From NCBI GenBank assembly GCA_037974335.1, contig CM075760.1:34357609-34421608 (forward strand): DNA of 64,000 nucleotides, written 5' to 3'. The translations under genes were made by a program, and so were the position numbers. This DNA is from Prionace glauca. Taxonomy: Eukaryota; Chordata; Chondrichthyes; Carcharhiniformes; Carcharhinidae. Within the stretch, counting starts at the first letter, position 1; each line of letters starts with the position of its first letter. Of the stretch, positions 40,231-50,660 are shown one piece after another. The notes beneath the pieces were generated by a model that was not told the DNA's origin, searched no databases, and was given only the letters and a program-made list of their open reading frames with translations.

Positions 40231-41211
40231 ATGGAGAAACCATGGAAATGCGGGGATTGTGGGAAAGGATACAGTTACCCTTCTGAACTGGAAATGCATC
40301 GACGCGCTCACACTGGGGAGAGGCCGTTCACCTGCTCCACCTGTGGGAAGGGATTCACTCAGTCATCCAGCCTGCTGACACACCAGTACGTTCACACTGA
40401 TCAGACACCTTTCAAATGTTCTGACTGTGAGAAAACATTTAAAAGCAAAAAGTATCTGCTGAGGCACCAACACATTCACAGTGAGGAGAAGCCATTCACC
40501 TGCCCCTTGTGTGGGAAGGGATTCACTGCTACATCCAACCTGCAGAAACACCAGCGAGTTCACACTGACAAGAGACCCTTTAAATGTCCAGACTGTGGGA
40601 AGTGCTTTAAAACCTCTGGTGAAGTGACGTGTCATCAACGTGTTCACACTGACGAGAGACCATTCAGATGCTCTCACTGTGGGACTGGCTTCAGGCGATC
40701 ATCTGAACTCACTGTACACCAGCGAATTCACATTGGAGAGAGACCATACACCTGCTCTGCGTGTGGGAAGAACTTCATTCAGTCATACCACCTGCTGAAA
40801 CACCAGCAAATTCATTCCAATATAAAACCTTTTAAATGTTTTGACTGTGAGCAGAGCTTTAAAAGCAGCAATGGTCTCATGATGCACCAACGAGTTCACA
40901 CTGGGGAGAGACCATTCACTTGCTCTGTGTGTGGGAAGGGATTCACTCAGTCATACAATCTGCTGAAACATCAGCAAATTCACTATAATATAAAACATTA
41001 TGAATGTTTTGATTACGAGCAAAACATTAAAAGCAGCAACAATCTAATGTTACCCCAGCAAGTTCACACCAGGGAGAGACCGGTCATCTGTTCTGAATGT
41101 GGGAATGGATTCACTGACTTACAGCAAATGCTGAGACACCAGCAACTTCACGAGTGTCTGCAGGAGTTGGATTCAGCTGTTTTTGCTGCTGTTAATCCCA
41201 TTGAGGACTGA
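40231..41211 (+). CDS. C2H2 zinc-finger protein F, 11 fingers with extended C terminus
   Basis: 326 residues from [18 protein letters not shown], with the conserved ATG in the CACCATGGAG context. Eleven finger units follow, mixing the FTCSxCGKGF type with the FKCPDCGKCFKTS type found in C and G. Finger 10 is degenerate (YECFDYEQN, Tyr for Cys, and LMLPQQVH, Pro for His). The usual stop after the last His is lost, and the frame reads through into old 3' UTR, adding CLQELDSAVFAAVNPIED. The leader lacks its first part and acceptor: a LINE fragment ends at 39953 and the leader resumes at TCATCAGCCTTTGAATG. So F may be a 5'-truncated duplicate of E or an extra exon of the E transcript. Confidence 0.82.
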   Translation: MEKPWKCGDCGKGYSYPSELEMHRRAHTGERPFTCSTCGKGFTQSSSLLTHQYVHTDQTPFKCSDCEKTFKSKKYLLRHQHIHSEEKPFTCPLCGKGFTATSNLQKHQRVHTDKRPFKCPDCGKCFKTSGEVTCHQRVHTDERPFRCSHCGTGFRRSSELTVHQRIHIGERPYTCSACGKNFIQSYHLLKHQQIHSNIKPFKCFDCEQSFKSSNGLMMHQRVHTGERPFTCSVCGKGFTQSYNLLKHQQIHYNIKHYECFDYEQNIKSSNNLMLPQQVHTRERPVICSECGNGFTDLQQMLRHQQLHECLQELDSAVFAAVNPIED

Positions 41212-41904
41212 ACGTGTGGGTTAATCTGAGGTGTGTAAGAAATGTGCCCCAGCCACTCTCTTCCATGGTTCAGTAGCCCTGGATGCAGAGCAGAAGCTTC
41301 TTTACAACTGTGTTTAGAGTCAGGAAGAACAACATCTGTAAGAAACTGTAAGATTTTATTTCTGGGAGTCAGAGATTACCTAAAAAGGCGGTCAGTGTTA
41401 TTGGTGATTTTAAATCACTGTATTCAGAAACAACAGTTTAGATATGGTACGTCAGTTAAATAGGCAGAAAAGGCAGATGACCCATAACAAGTGAGAATGG
41501 TTTTCTGGATCGGGGGGAAGCTGAACTCTGCGTTTGGAGGTGACAGTTTCCTCAGAATGGTTTACTGGTCTCCGATCAGACACTCGGACGGTTGAAGTTG
41601 ATCTCTGCAGCTGGAGATGACGGTCTCCAGATCTCATTCCTCTAGATCCAGTTAATTTGGTGTCAGTCTGAATCCAGCAGAGATCACTTTGAAAAACTCT
41701 TTCCTGTCCAGAGTGATTTTCCCCCTCGAGCCCGTTTAACTTTCACTCAGAGAGTTAGTTAACATCCGGGTCATCAGATCCAACCTTATCCAGTTTAGAA
41801 ATGTCTTGTTTCAGGATTTGTGACAGAGACATGTCCTGGGTAGAGAGAACAGACCTGTCCTGTGTTTGTCACCCGGTAAACTGTGTGGAAGCTTTCTTCA
41901 TAAG

Positions 41905-42042
41905 ATGTGGAGATGCTGGAGTTGGACTGGGGTGGACACAGTAAGAAGTCTCACACCTGATGAAGGAGCATCACTCTGAAAGCTCGTGATTCCAAATAAA
42001 CCTGTTGGACTTTGACCTGGTGTTGTGAGACTTTGTACTGTT
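41905..42042. mobile_element. Compact Penelope-like terminal repeat pair
   Basis: GATGTGGAGATGCTGGAGTT, GGACACAGTAAGAAGTCTCA, then CACCTGATGAAGGAGCATCA, CTCTGAAAGCTCGTGATTCC, AAATAAACCTGTTGGACTTT and GGTGTTGTGAGACTTTGTAC. The two ends are inverted copies of each other. The CTGATGA...GAAA stretch is at 41957-41981. From 41212 to 41904 only the 3' flank of gene F is seen. Confidence 0.7.
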
Positions 42043-42436
42043 CTTCATAAGAGAGCAAGACTTTTCTGTTAATATTCAATAAATTTCTAGAAATTTTATG
42101 AAGATTTGATGGGGATTTCAATCAAAACATGCAGTCAAATCAGAAATTGGTGTAAAACTGTTCCTGACTGTAAGTGACGCTTCCAGTCTGAAAATGTCTT
42201 TGATCTGAAGTTTCCAAGTGTTTCTGTGACATTCCTGAGTTTTCTGATGTAAGGCAGTGACAACAACTGGTATTTACTGTTAACAGATTAAAATATATGC
42301 TGCACAGGAGCTGAAAGGTAAGGAGAGGGAAGATGGAGAAATTGTAATTCACCAAAGGTGTACACATGGTGTTTGTCAAGATTTCCTTTTTAACTAACAA
42401 TAAATTCAATGTACTGTTTGGGAGCAGGTCCAGGAT

Positions 42437-42482
42437 TAGGGTGAGTTATTAGTTAGGGTGAGGTGTTAGTTAGGGTTAGGAT
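42437..42482 (+). repeat. Degenerate TTAGGG-rich stretch
   Basis: Four TTAGGG units among variants such as TTAGTTAGGGTGAGG. It resembles an interstitial telomere-like repeat, but is short and impure. Confidence 0.5.
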
Positions 42483-42615
42483 TCAGGGTGGAGGTTGGGA
42501 TCTTGGTTTTGGTGCTGAGAATGCAGACAGAAATTGGGATCTTGCTGTATTTATGTGTGGAGTTCCAAGGATGGTGGAACCAGGAGTAAAAATGGGAAAA
42601 AGGTTCCAGTACGGC

Positions 42616-42923
42616 CATGGTGGCACAGTGGTTAGTACTGCTGCCTCTCAGCGCCAAGGACCCCGGTTCATTCCCGGCCTTGGGTAACAGTGTGGAGTTT
42701 GCACTTTCTTCCTGTGTTTACGTGGATTTCCTTCGGGTGTTCCAGTTTCCTCCCACAGTCCAAAGATGCATGGGTTAGGTTGATTTGCCATGATAAATTG
42801 CCCATTTTAATCAGGGAGGATTGGCATGTGAGGTTATGGGAAAAGGGCCTGGGTGGGATTGTTGTCAGTGCAGGATCAATGGGCTGAATGGCCTCCTTCT
42901 CCAGTGTAGGGATTCTATTATAC
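42616..42923 (+). mobile_element. Full-length V-SINE
   Basis: Head GGTGGCACAGTGGTTAGTAC, B-box-like CGGTTCATTCC, V-domain GTGGATTTCCTTCGGGTGTT, tail GGCCTCCTTCTCCAGTGTAG. Confidence 0.88.
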
Positions 42924-43065
42924 AGTTTTATCTTGTCTGTTTCAGTGCCAGATTCTTGTTTCATCTGTTTACATGTGCTACAATTTCATTGTTTGGAGCT
43001 GTTTTTCTCAGTCCCAGATGTGGCATTCAAATTTTGGCTTCAACTATTAAATAAATTGATTCACT

Positions 43066-43100
43066 GTTTGTGTGTGTGTGTGTGTGTCCGTGTGTGCCTT
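43066..43100. repeat. (TG)n microsatellite
   Basis: About eleven TG units, then a short interrupted run (CCGTGTGTGCC). Confidence 0.85.
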
Positions 43101-43141
43101 TGTGAATATCAGATTATGTGTCAGTGTATTTGTGAGTGAAC

Positions 43142-44110
43142 AAAGCAAAGAAAATTACAGCACAGGAACAGGCCCTTCGGCCCTCCAAGCCTGCACCGAC
43201 CGTGCTGTCCAACTGAACTAAAGCCCCATACCCTTCTGGGGACCATATCCCTCTATTCCCACCTTATTCATGTATTTGTCAAGACACCCCTTAAAAGTCG
43301 CTATCACATCTGCTTCCACGACCTCTCCCGGCAACAAGTTCCAGGGACTCACCATCCTCTGTCTAAAAAAACTTGCCTTGTACATCTCCTTTAAACCTTG
43401 CCCCTCATATCTTAAACCTATGCCCCCAGGTAATTGACTCTTCCACACTGGGAAAAAGTTCCTGACTATCCACTCTGTCCAAGCCCCTCATAAGCTTGTA
43501 GACTTCTGTCAGGTCGCCCCCTCAACCTCCATCGTTGCAAGTGAGAAGAAACCAAGTTTCTCCAACCTCTCCTCATCGTTAATGCCCTCCATGTCAGGCA
43601 ACATCCTGGTCAATCTTTTTTGTACCCTCTCCAAAGCCTCCGCATCCTTCTGGTGGTGTGGTGACCAGAATTGAACATTATATCCAAGTGCGGCCTAACT
43701 AAGGTTCTATAAATCTGCAACATGACTTGCCAATTTTTAAACTGGCCGGTGAAGGCATGCATGCCATATGCCATCTTGACTACCTTCTCCACCTGTGTTG
43801 CCAATTTCAGTGACCTGTGTACCTGTACACCCAGATCCCTCTGCCTATCAATACTCTTAAGGGTTCTGCCAGTTACTGTATGTTTCCTATCCGGATTAAA
43901 TCTTCCAAAATGCATTACCTCACATTTGTCTGGATTAAATTTCATTTGCCATTTCTCTGCTCAAGTCTCCGATCGATCTGTTTCCTGCTGTATCCTCTGA
44001 TAGTGCTCATTGCTATCCGCAAATTCATCGACCTTTATGTCGTTCACAAACTTACGAATAAAACCAGTTACATTTTGCTCCAAACCATTTAGATATATTA
44101 CAAACACAAT
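43142..44110 (-). mobile_element. CR1-clade LINE, third subfamily
   Basis: In reverse: MKFNPDKCEVMHFGRFNPDR, RDLGVQVHRSLKLATQVEKV, RTLVRPHLDIMFNSG, then after frame breaks LLPGEVVEADVIATFKGCLD and a stop. The 3' end is marked by GGCCCTTCGGCCCTCCAAGC in plus view. Members in plus orientation lie at 49225 and 52975. Confidence 0.85.
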
Positions 44111-44361
44111 CATTTATATATTTTACAAACAATTGTGTGTCAGTATGTGTGTGTGTTGGTATGTGTGTGTCTGTCTCTTTCTCTGTCTGTGTTGGTTTGA
44201 AGAACCCGATGCTAACTGCTGCCTGTTGTTTCCTTGTGTTAGTTTAATCACTGCAGTGTCTGAGAAATCAACTTCATTTTTATCTGATGTGGCTTTAAGT
44301 TTAACAGTTTTAAAAAAAATTCTTCCATTTCTACCTCGGTGTGGGTTGAAACTCCCCACGT

Positions 44362-45345
44362 ACGAACATAGGAACAGGAGTAGGCCATTCAGCCCCTCGA
44401 GCCTGAACCGCCCCATTAAATGAGATCATGGCTGTTCAGTGGCCTACCTCAATATACCTGCCTTTGGCCCATATCCCTTAATACCTTTGCTGAACAAAAT
44501 ATATATCTATCTCAAGATTTAAAGGTGGCAACTAATTTAGTATCAACTGCCTTTTGTAGAAGAGATTTCCAAACCTCTACCATCCTTTCTGAGTAGAAGT
44601 GCTTCCTAATATCCCTCCCGAAAGGTCTAACCCTAATTGACTGCCTCCTAGATCTAGAATCTCTAACCAGTGGAAAAAGTTTATCTTCATCCACCCTGTC
44701 TTTTCCTGTCTGTATCATGAATACTTTGATCAGATAAGCCCTTACCCTTCTAAATTCTAAAGAAAACAGGTCTAATTTGTGTAATCTCTCCTCATAGGCT
44801 TGGCATGGTGGCACAATGGTTAGCACTGGTGCCTCACAGTGCCAGGGCTTCGGGTTTGATTCCCGGTTTGGGTCACTGTGGAATTTGCCCATGTCTACAT
44901 TGGTTTCGTTTGGGTGCTCTGGTTTCCTCCCACAGTCCAAAGATGTGAGGGTTAGGTGGACTGGCCACATTAAATTACTCCTAGGAACTGACTAGGATAA
45001 ATGCATTGGGTTATGGGAATAGGGCCTGGGTGGGATTGTAATCGATGCAGACTCGATTGACTAGCCTCTTTCCGCACTGTAGGATTCTATAATATGTGGT
45101 ACCTAGATCTGCTCACAGTACTGCAAGTGGGGTCTAATCCAGTGTTTTGTGTAGCTGCAGGAAAACTTCTATGTCGTTATACTCCAGTCCTCTCAATGTG
45201 AAGGCCAGCTTTCCGTTAACCTTGATTATTTTCTCAACCTGAACCCCCAAGTCTCTTTGGACATCCATTGCATTGAACTTCATACCATCTAGAAAGTACT
45301 CTGATCTATCTACTACCAGGGAGAGTGAGTTGATGTTTTCAGACA
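44362..45345 (-). mobile_element. CR1-like LINE split by a V-SINE
   Basis: Left end with CATAGGAACAGGAGTAGGCC (reverse of the 3' UTR), then coding EERLHKLDLFSLEFRRVRAY and LIKVFMIQTGKDRVDEDKLF in reverse. After the SINE at 44800-45093 the element resumes with VFLQLHKTLD and LGVQVEKIIKVNGKLAFTLR. Confidence 0.82.
44800..45093 (+). mobile_element. V-SINE nested in a LINE
   Basis: Head GGTGGCACAATGGTTAGCAC, B box GGTTTGATTCC, V-domain GGTTTCGTTTGGGTGCTCTG, tail CGCACTGTAGGATTCTATAA. It splits the LINE at 44362-45345. Confidence 0.87.
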
Positions 45346-45364
45346 TTCTGTAGGATTCCCTCCC

Positions 45365-46290
45365 ACAGTCTGATTGGATGTGTCTGTCTGGCGCCTTTTT
45401 TCCAGGCACTGTCCGTGTTTGGGTGTTGGTATATTTTCAGGAGCAGCTGGCACTTCCTTGGCTGTTGTCCTCTCAGATATTCCATCTGTTTTTAGTTAAT
45501 GTGTCTGGAATCTTTGAGCTTTTCCAGGCTGTGTCCAATTATCCTTCCTGTCTCTGGTATATGGGCCTAGATAGCTTGGTGTCATTATACACATTGTTTG
45601 ATTATCTATCTGCCTCCAACGAGTATTGTTGTCTGTCCATAATGATGGTGTTGCTGTCCTTGTCTTCTGGTTTTATGATCATGTCAACACTGGACCTCAG
45701 CTCCCTGATGGTCTCTTTTTCTCTCAGGGTAATATTCTGTTTGTCTCTTGTGTTTCTGTGCTGTGGCAGGGCAGAAACTGGATTGGAGGGATTCAGACAA
45801 GGTGTTCTGAGAAGGATGGGCACGGATTTTGGAGGTGACAGCATGTTCAGGGAGTTTGGAAAGAGAGGCTGGAGATGTGGGAGTAGATGGTAAGGATGGT
45901 GGGGTCAAGGGTTTGTTTGTTGAGAAGGGAGTGTTGATGGCAGATTTGAAGGACAGACTCAGAATCTGAAGAGAGAGATATGTTGACAATGTCTGAAGAA
46001 TCAGGGGCGTTGGATATCAGTAGTTTAGTGGGAGATTGAATGGGAATAGAGCCAATGAACCAGGAGGTGGGGCTCATGGACAAGATGTATCCTGAGAGGA
46101 CATGAGGGGAGAAGGGAGAGAAAGTAAAGAAATGTGGGTTCAGGACTCGAGAAAGGATGAAATTTACAGACGGTTTCGCCCGGATGAGAGAGGGAAGGGA
46201 GGGAAACAGCAGAGGCAACTGATCAGATTGTCTCCATCTTCGTGACAAAGAAACTCCATGAGCTCCTCACACTTGTTGTTGGAGGTGAGG
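45365..46290 (-). mobile_element. Penelope-like element remnant, N-terminal and early RT region
   Basis: The minus strand reads ETIRELRSSVDMIIKPEDKD then SNTIIMDRQQYSLEADR, close to the IKPADKGGAVVVMDREDY signature that precedes the reverse transcriptase in Penelope-like retroelements. Upstream, PHVLSGYILSMSPTSWFIGS resembles the LSxxxxxxLSxGLxFxPTP region of that family. The copy is broken and partial, with no GIY-YIG domain visible. It supports Penelope-like ancestry for the end repeats elsewhere in the window. Confidence 0.7.
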
Positions 46291-46501
46291 ATGGAGGGAA
46301 TACAGGAGAGAGAGAGCCCAAAATGTGTGTTAGAGATATTAAAAAAAGTCAACACAGTGTGTGAGTTTGATGCAAAAGCTGATTTATTTGACTTTTAATG
46401 AGAATATTAGCCCCTAAAGTGGCTGAGGTTTATTACCAGTGTAAACAGACCTGAATGAAGATGGTTCAGTCCTGAATGTGAGTAACAGCAACATCCAATC
46501 A

Positions 46502-46966
46502 CTGTCATAAGAACATAAGAAATAGGAGCAGGAGTAGGCCATCTAGCCCTTCGAGACTGCCCCGCCATTCAATAAGATCATGGCTGATCTGTCGTGGCTC
46601 AGTTCCACCTTCCCGCCCTCTCCCCATAACCCTTAATCCCTTCTCTTATCAAAAACCCATCAACCCACTTCTTAAAAATATTTAGCGAGGCAGCCTCCAC
46701 CACTTCAACGGGCAGAGAATTCCAGAGATTCACCACCCTTTGAGTGAAGAAGTTCCTCCTCAACTCTGTTCTAAACCGCCTCCCCTTTATCTTGAGGTTG
46801 TGCCCCCTAGTCCTACTGTCTTTTTTGAGCAGGAAGAGTCTCTCCACCTCTATCCTATCCATCCCATTCATCATCTTATACGTCTCAATGAGATCTCCCC
46901 TCATTCTTCTAAACTCTAATGAGTACAAGCCTAGTTTATTCAGCCTCTCCTCATAGCTCAAGTCGT
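46502..46966 (-). mobile_element. CR1-clade LINE 3' end, young subfamily, in the 3' UTR of gene G
   Basis: In reverse it encodes SYEERLNKLGLYSLEFRRMR to GYGERAGRWN and a stop, then the shared 3' UTR with TTCTTATG octamers at 46502. Nearly identical to 975-2637. It lies between the end of the G coding region and its old 3' UTR (46340-46500). Confidence 0.92.
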
Positions 46967-46988
46967 TACTTGTGAACTCACTAGAGTC

Positions 46989-48083
46989 TCAGCATTTGGG
47001 ATGAAGTCGTACATCCCTTCCCACACTCAGAGCAGGTGAATGGTCTGTCCACAGTGTGAATTCATTGGTGTACAAAGTGTTGAGAAGATTGCACAAACCC
47101 AGTCCCACAGTGAGAGCACCTGAATCAGTGTGAACATGTCGATGTCGCGTCAGTGCCCCAGAACGTTTGTAGCACTTCTCACAGTCTGGGCATTTAAAAG
47201 GTCTCTCGTCAGTGTGAACTCGCTGGTGTGCAGTTAGTTGAGTTGATCGTCTGAACCCAGTCCCACAGTGAGAGCATCTGAAAGGTCTATCTTCAGAGTG
47301 AACACGTTGATGGGATATCAGTTTCTCAGAGGTTCTGAAGCATTTCTCACAGTTTGGACATTTAAAAGGTTTATTTTCTGTGTGGGCTCGCTGGTGTGTC
47401 AGCAGGCTAGATGAGGCAGTGAATCCCTTCCCACATTCAGAGCAGAGAAATGGCTTCTCCCCAGTGTGAACTCGCTGGTGTTTCAGCAGGTCAGATGACT
47501 GAATGAATCCTTTCCCACACTCGGAGCAGGTGAATGGCCTCTCCCAAGAGTGAACTCGCTGGTGAACAGTGAGGTCAGACGATCGTCTGAACCCAGTCCC
47601 ACAGTGAAAGCACTTGAACGGTCTCTTGTCTGTGTGAATACGTTGATGGCGCATCAGTTCCCCAGAACTTTTATAGCACTTTCCACAGTCTGGACACCTG
47701 AAAGGTCTCTCGTCAGTGTGAACTCGCTGGTGACTCCGCAACTGGGCTGAAGTAGTTAATCCCTTCCCACACTCGGAGCAGATGAATGGTTTCTCGCTGG
47801 AATGAACTCGCTGGTGTGTGAACAAAGAGGATGACTGCGTGAATCCCTTCCCACATGTGGGGCAGATGAATGGCCTCTCCCCAGTGTGACTGCGCCAGTG
47901 CATTTCCAGCTTGGATGGGGAAATGAATCCCTTCCCACAGTCCCCACATTTCCACAGTTTCTTCTCAGTGTGACTGCAATTGTGTCTCAACAGGTCAGAT
48001 GATTGGCTGAAGCCTCGTCCACACACACAACACGTGTACGGTTTCTCTCCACTGTGAAGTGTACTTTCTCCTTCCATGTTCAA
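46989..48083 (-). CDS. C2H2 zinc-finger protein G, 11 fingers with frameshifted C terminus
   Basis: 364 codons from [20 protein letters not shown]. Unlike the other genes, the upstream finger ([20 protein letters not shown]) is intact and in frame with the finger that elsewhere starts MEKPWKC (here [15 protein letters not shown]), so G keeps the older, longer form. Eleven C2H2 fingers follow in two alternating subtypes (CGKGFTQSS and [12 protein letters not shown] / [11 protein letters not shown]). After HVHTD the frame shifts, apparently by a small deletion, and the rest ([14 protein letters not shown]...) is old finger sequence in a wrong frame until the stop at 46989. The exon starts at 48161 after a TTTCACAG acceptor. 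The promoter is probably 51.9-52.2 kb. Confidence 0.85.
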   Translation of the reverse strand: MNMEGESTLHSGEKPYTCCVCGRGFSQSSDLLRHNCSHTEKKLWKCGDCGKGFISPSKLEMHWRSHTGERPFICPTCGKGFTQSSSLFTHQRVHSSEKPFICSECGKGLTTSAQLRSHQRVHTDERPFRCPDCGKCYKSSGELMRHQRIHTDKRPFKCFHCGTGFRRSSDLTVHQRVHSWERPFTCSECGKGFIQSSDLLKHQRVHTGEKPFLCSECGKGFTASSSLLTHQRAHTENKPFKCPNCEKCFRTSEKLISHQRVHSEDRPFRCSHCGTGFRRSTQLTAHQRVHTDERPFKCPDCEKCYKRSGALTRHRHVHTDSGALTVGLGLCNLLNTLYTNEFTLWTDHSPALSVGRDVRLHPKC

Positions 48084-48494
48084 AATCTGATGATATCAAA
48101 ATTAAGATAAATTGAGCCACTCCATCAGCTTCCCAACTGCAAACTCTCCCCTTCTAATACCCTGTGAAATTGACTTAAAATAGGTAAAAAAAAAAGGGAG
48201 TGAGAGAGAGCCCATAAAAACACAAAGACAGGTTGTGAAATTGATCTGAATGAATCTGGTAATTTCTGGGGCCGGCACTAAGAAACATTGACCATGAAAA
48301 CTGCTGGATTGTCACAAAAACCCAACTGGTTTATATGGGAGGAAAGAGAAAGAGGTGAAGGAGAGGGATTTTGTATATCTACAAGACATACTAAGCGAGA
48401 AGTCAGCAAAGTAAATTTGACCCCGAGCTTCATCAAGTGTGATATTGATACATAAACAGGGAAGTTATTCTGAATATTTATAAAACCTCTGGAA

Positions 48495-49023
48495 TAATAT
48501 TAAAGTCCTTGAGAAAATGCAGAGGAGATTTACCAGAATGGTTCCAGCAAAGGTGGTTGAGGGGATTTTTGATTCAGGGACACAAGATTCTGACTGGTTT
48601 CGATCAGATGGATAAAGAAATATGATCGTACAAGGACTAGGAGGACACAGATTTAATGTTTTGGGTAAAAACTTGATTGAACTATTTAAGATCTTGAAGG
48701 GGCTTGACAGGGTGGATGTGGAAAGGGCATTTATTTCTGTGGGAGAATTTTAAACTAGGCACCACAAAGTAAGGGGTCACCTGTTTAAATTAGAGATGAA
48801 GATTTTTTTTCTCAAAGGATTGTGAGACTTTGGAACATTCTTCTTGCAAAGGTGGTTGAGGCAGAGTCCTTGAATATCTCACAGCAGAGCTAGATAGATT
48901 CTTGATAAACAAGGAAGTGGAAGGTTATAGGGAGTAGGCGGGTACGTGAAGTTGAGATTAAAATTAGATCACCACAATCCTACTGAATGGGAGAGCGGGG
49001 CTGAATGCTGCTCCTAATTTTTA
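48495..49023 (+). mobile_element. CR1-like LINE 3' end, old
   Basis: Decayed frames around LENMQRRFTRMVPAKVVEGI-like sequence, then LIELFKILKGLDRVDVERAF, then a 3' UTR with CACAATCCTACTGAATGGGA. Many stops. From 48184 to 48494 I see only short repeat scraps. Confidence 0.65.
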
Positions 49024-49038
49024 CGTAAACAGTCCCTT

Positions 49039-49110
49039 GTTTCTGTGGTGTCGTGGTTATCACATTCGCTTCACACACAAAAGGTCCCTGGTTCGAAACC
49101 GGGCCAAACA
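49039..49110 (+). tRNA. tRNA-Val(CAC)-like copy, decayed
   Basis: GTTTCTGTGGTGTCGTGGTT, ATCACATTCGCTTCACACAC and GGTTCGAAACCGGG match eukaryotic tRNA-Val with anticodon CAC. A box and B box are well kept and the T arm pairs fully. The anticodon stem has two mismatches from G-to-A changes (TTCGC against ACAAA), and the 3' acceptor strand is one base short (CCAAAC), so the acceptor stem cannot fully pair. It is likely a pseudogene. Confidence 0.75.
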
Positions 49111-49224
49111 CGTTGGATCTTTTTCAATAAACACGTGCAAAGTCTGCATGATTTAAATTAATTGCTCAACATTATCTCAATGTTACATCAAGTCAAATGC
49201 TTCTATACAGTAAATGGCAGAATC

Positions 49225-49925
49225 TTTAAGCGAATTGATAGGTAGAGGGATCTGGGTGTACAGATACACAGGTCACTGAAAGTGGCAAAGCAGGTGGAGA
49301 AGGTAGTCAAGAAGGCATACGGCATGCTTGCCTTTATCAGCCTGGGCATAGAATTTAAAAATTAGCAAGTCATGTTGCAGCTATATAGAACCTTAGTTAG
49401 GCCACACTTGGAATACAGCGTTCAATTCTGGTCACCCCACTATCAGAAGGATGTGGAGGCTTTGGAGAGAGTACAGAAAAGAGTTACCAGGATGTTGCCT
49501 GGTTTGGAGAGGCATTAACTGTGAGGAGAGGTTGGAGAAACTTGGTTTGTTCTCACTGGAACGACAGAGGTTCTGGGCCGATCTGATAGAAGGCTGCAAG
49601 ATTATGAGGATAGTCAGAAGCTTTATCCCAGGATGAAGGAGTCAATTACTAAGAGGCATAGGTTTAAGATTTGAGGGGCAAGGTTTAAAGGTGATGTACA
49701 AGACAAGATTTTTGACATAGAGAGTGGGGGCCTGAAGCTCGCTGCCGGGGGAGGTAGTGGAAGAGAGAGCATAGTGATTTTTAAGGGGGCATCTTGACAA
49801 ATACATGAATAGGATGGGAATGGAGGGGTATGGTCCCCGGAAGAGTGTTTTAGTTCAATCAGGCGGCATGGTCGATGCAGACTTGGAGGGCCAAAGGGCC
49901 TGTTCCTGTGCTGTAATTTTCTCTG
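49225..49925 (+). mobile_element. CR1-clade LINE, third subfamily, 3' part
   Basis: Codes for RDLGVQIHRSLKVAKQVEKV, KAYGMLAFISLGIEF and RPHLEYSVQFWSPHYQKDV, then LERQRFWADLIEGCKIMR. The 3' UTR holds GGAGGGCCAAAGGGCCTGTT and CTGTGCTGTAATTTTCTCTG. Several breaks. Confidence 0.82.
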
Positions 49926-49939
49926 TTCTTTGTTTTGTT

Positions 49940-50240
49940 TTTTAGTACAGGAGATGTGGGAAAGAATGTTTTTAGACAGTGAGTGCTAATGACCCAAAAC
50001 TTGCTGCCTAAGATTGGGGTGGAAATGGACATGATGAGTAATTTCAAAAGGAAATTGGATAGGCATTAGAGGAAAATGAAGCTGCAAAGAGCAGAGGAAT
50101 GGGACTGGATTGCTCTAGACAGATGGCATTGAATGGCGGGGCAGGCTCGAAGGGCCAGATGGCCTACTCCTGCTCCTATTTCTTATGTTCTTATGTTCAT
50201 AGACTCAATGGGCCAAATGGCCTCCTCTGTGGTATCATGA
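49940..50240 (+). mobile_element. LINE 3'-end mosaic
   Basis: 49940-50130 is an old C-terminal fragment. 50134-50197 is the young subfamily 3' UTR (GGCGGGGCAGGCTCGAAGGG, CCTATTTCTTATGTTCTTAT). 50200-50240 is a CAATGGGCCAAATGGCCTCC tail. Confidence 0.65.
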
Positions 50241-50459
50241 CTTCCTGTAATCTCAGTTTGTAATTTAACCCAGGGAGTTCAAATATCACTCAGGTAAATC
50301 TGGACTACATTCGCTCCATGGCCATTCTGTCCCCCCTGAGGTATGTTGCCCAGGACTAAGCATTGTTCTTCAGGTGTGGTCTAACCAGGATTTGTGAATC
50401 TCAGGGCTTTTCCAGTCACAGTAAGACCTGAAATCTTCTCTCTGACAGAATCAACAAAC

Positions 50460-50660
50460 CTGTAACATTCCTCATTCAGATTCTGCTGACATTCAGGTCC
50501 TGTTGTGTTGAATGACTCAGTCAGATCACAATGTGATGTTTGATTTGTGTTTCCCGTCTGTCAATTCTCCACTTCCAGCACTCTGTAAATTTAAAGAAAC
50601 CATCACTGTCAGTCCAGGATAGAAATTCACAACATTCTCTCCTCTATAATCGCCAACTGT
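50460..50660 (-). other. Zinc-finger-type 5' exon start without coding exon
   Basis: In reverse: GTGAATTTCTATCCTGGACT, GACAGTGATGGTTTCTTTAA, then an ATTTACAG acceptor and AGTGCTGGAAGTGGAGAATT. This matches the intron-exon junction before each zinc-finger exon and the double junction at 55.26-55.40 kb. It may be an extra 5' exon of gene G or a remnant. The exon would begin at about 50586. Confidence 0.55.

Noticed and set aside
42437-42482. True interstitial telomere block
   Set aside because: Only four TTAGGG units among many variants over 46 bases; too short and impure to claim a fusion or telomere repair event.
45378-45893. 171-codon plus-strand open frame
   Set aside because: The minus strand here carries the Penelope-like signature, so the plus frame is antisense to an old retroelement.
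13921-48083. KRAB or other effector domain for the zinc-finger genes
   Set aside because: I looked in the leaders and first exons for KRAB-like (VTFEDVAVxF), BTB or SCAN patterns and found none; only fossil fingers are present.
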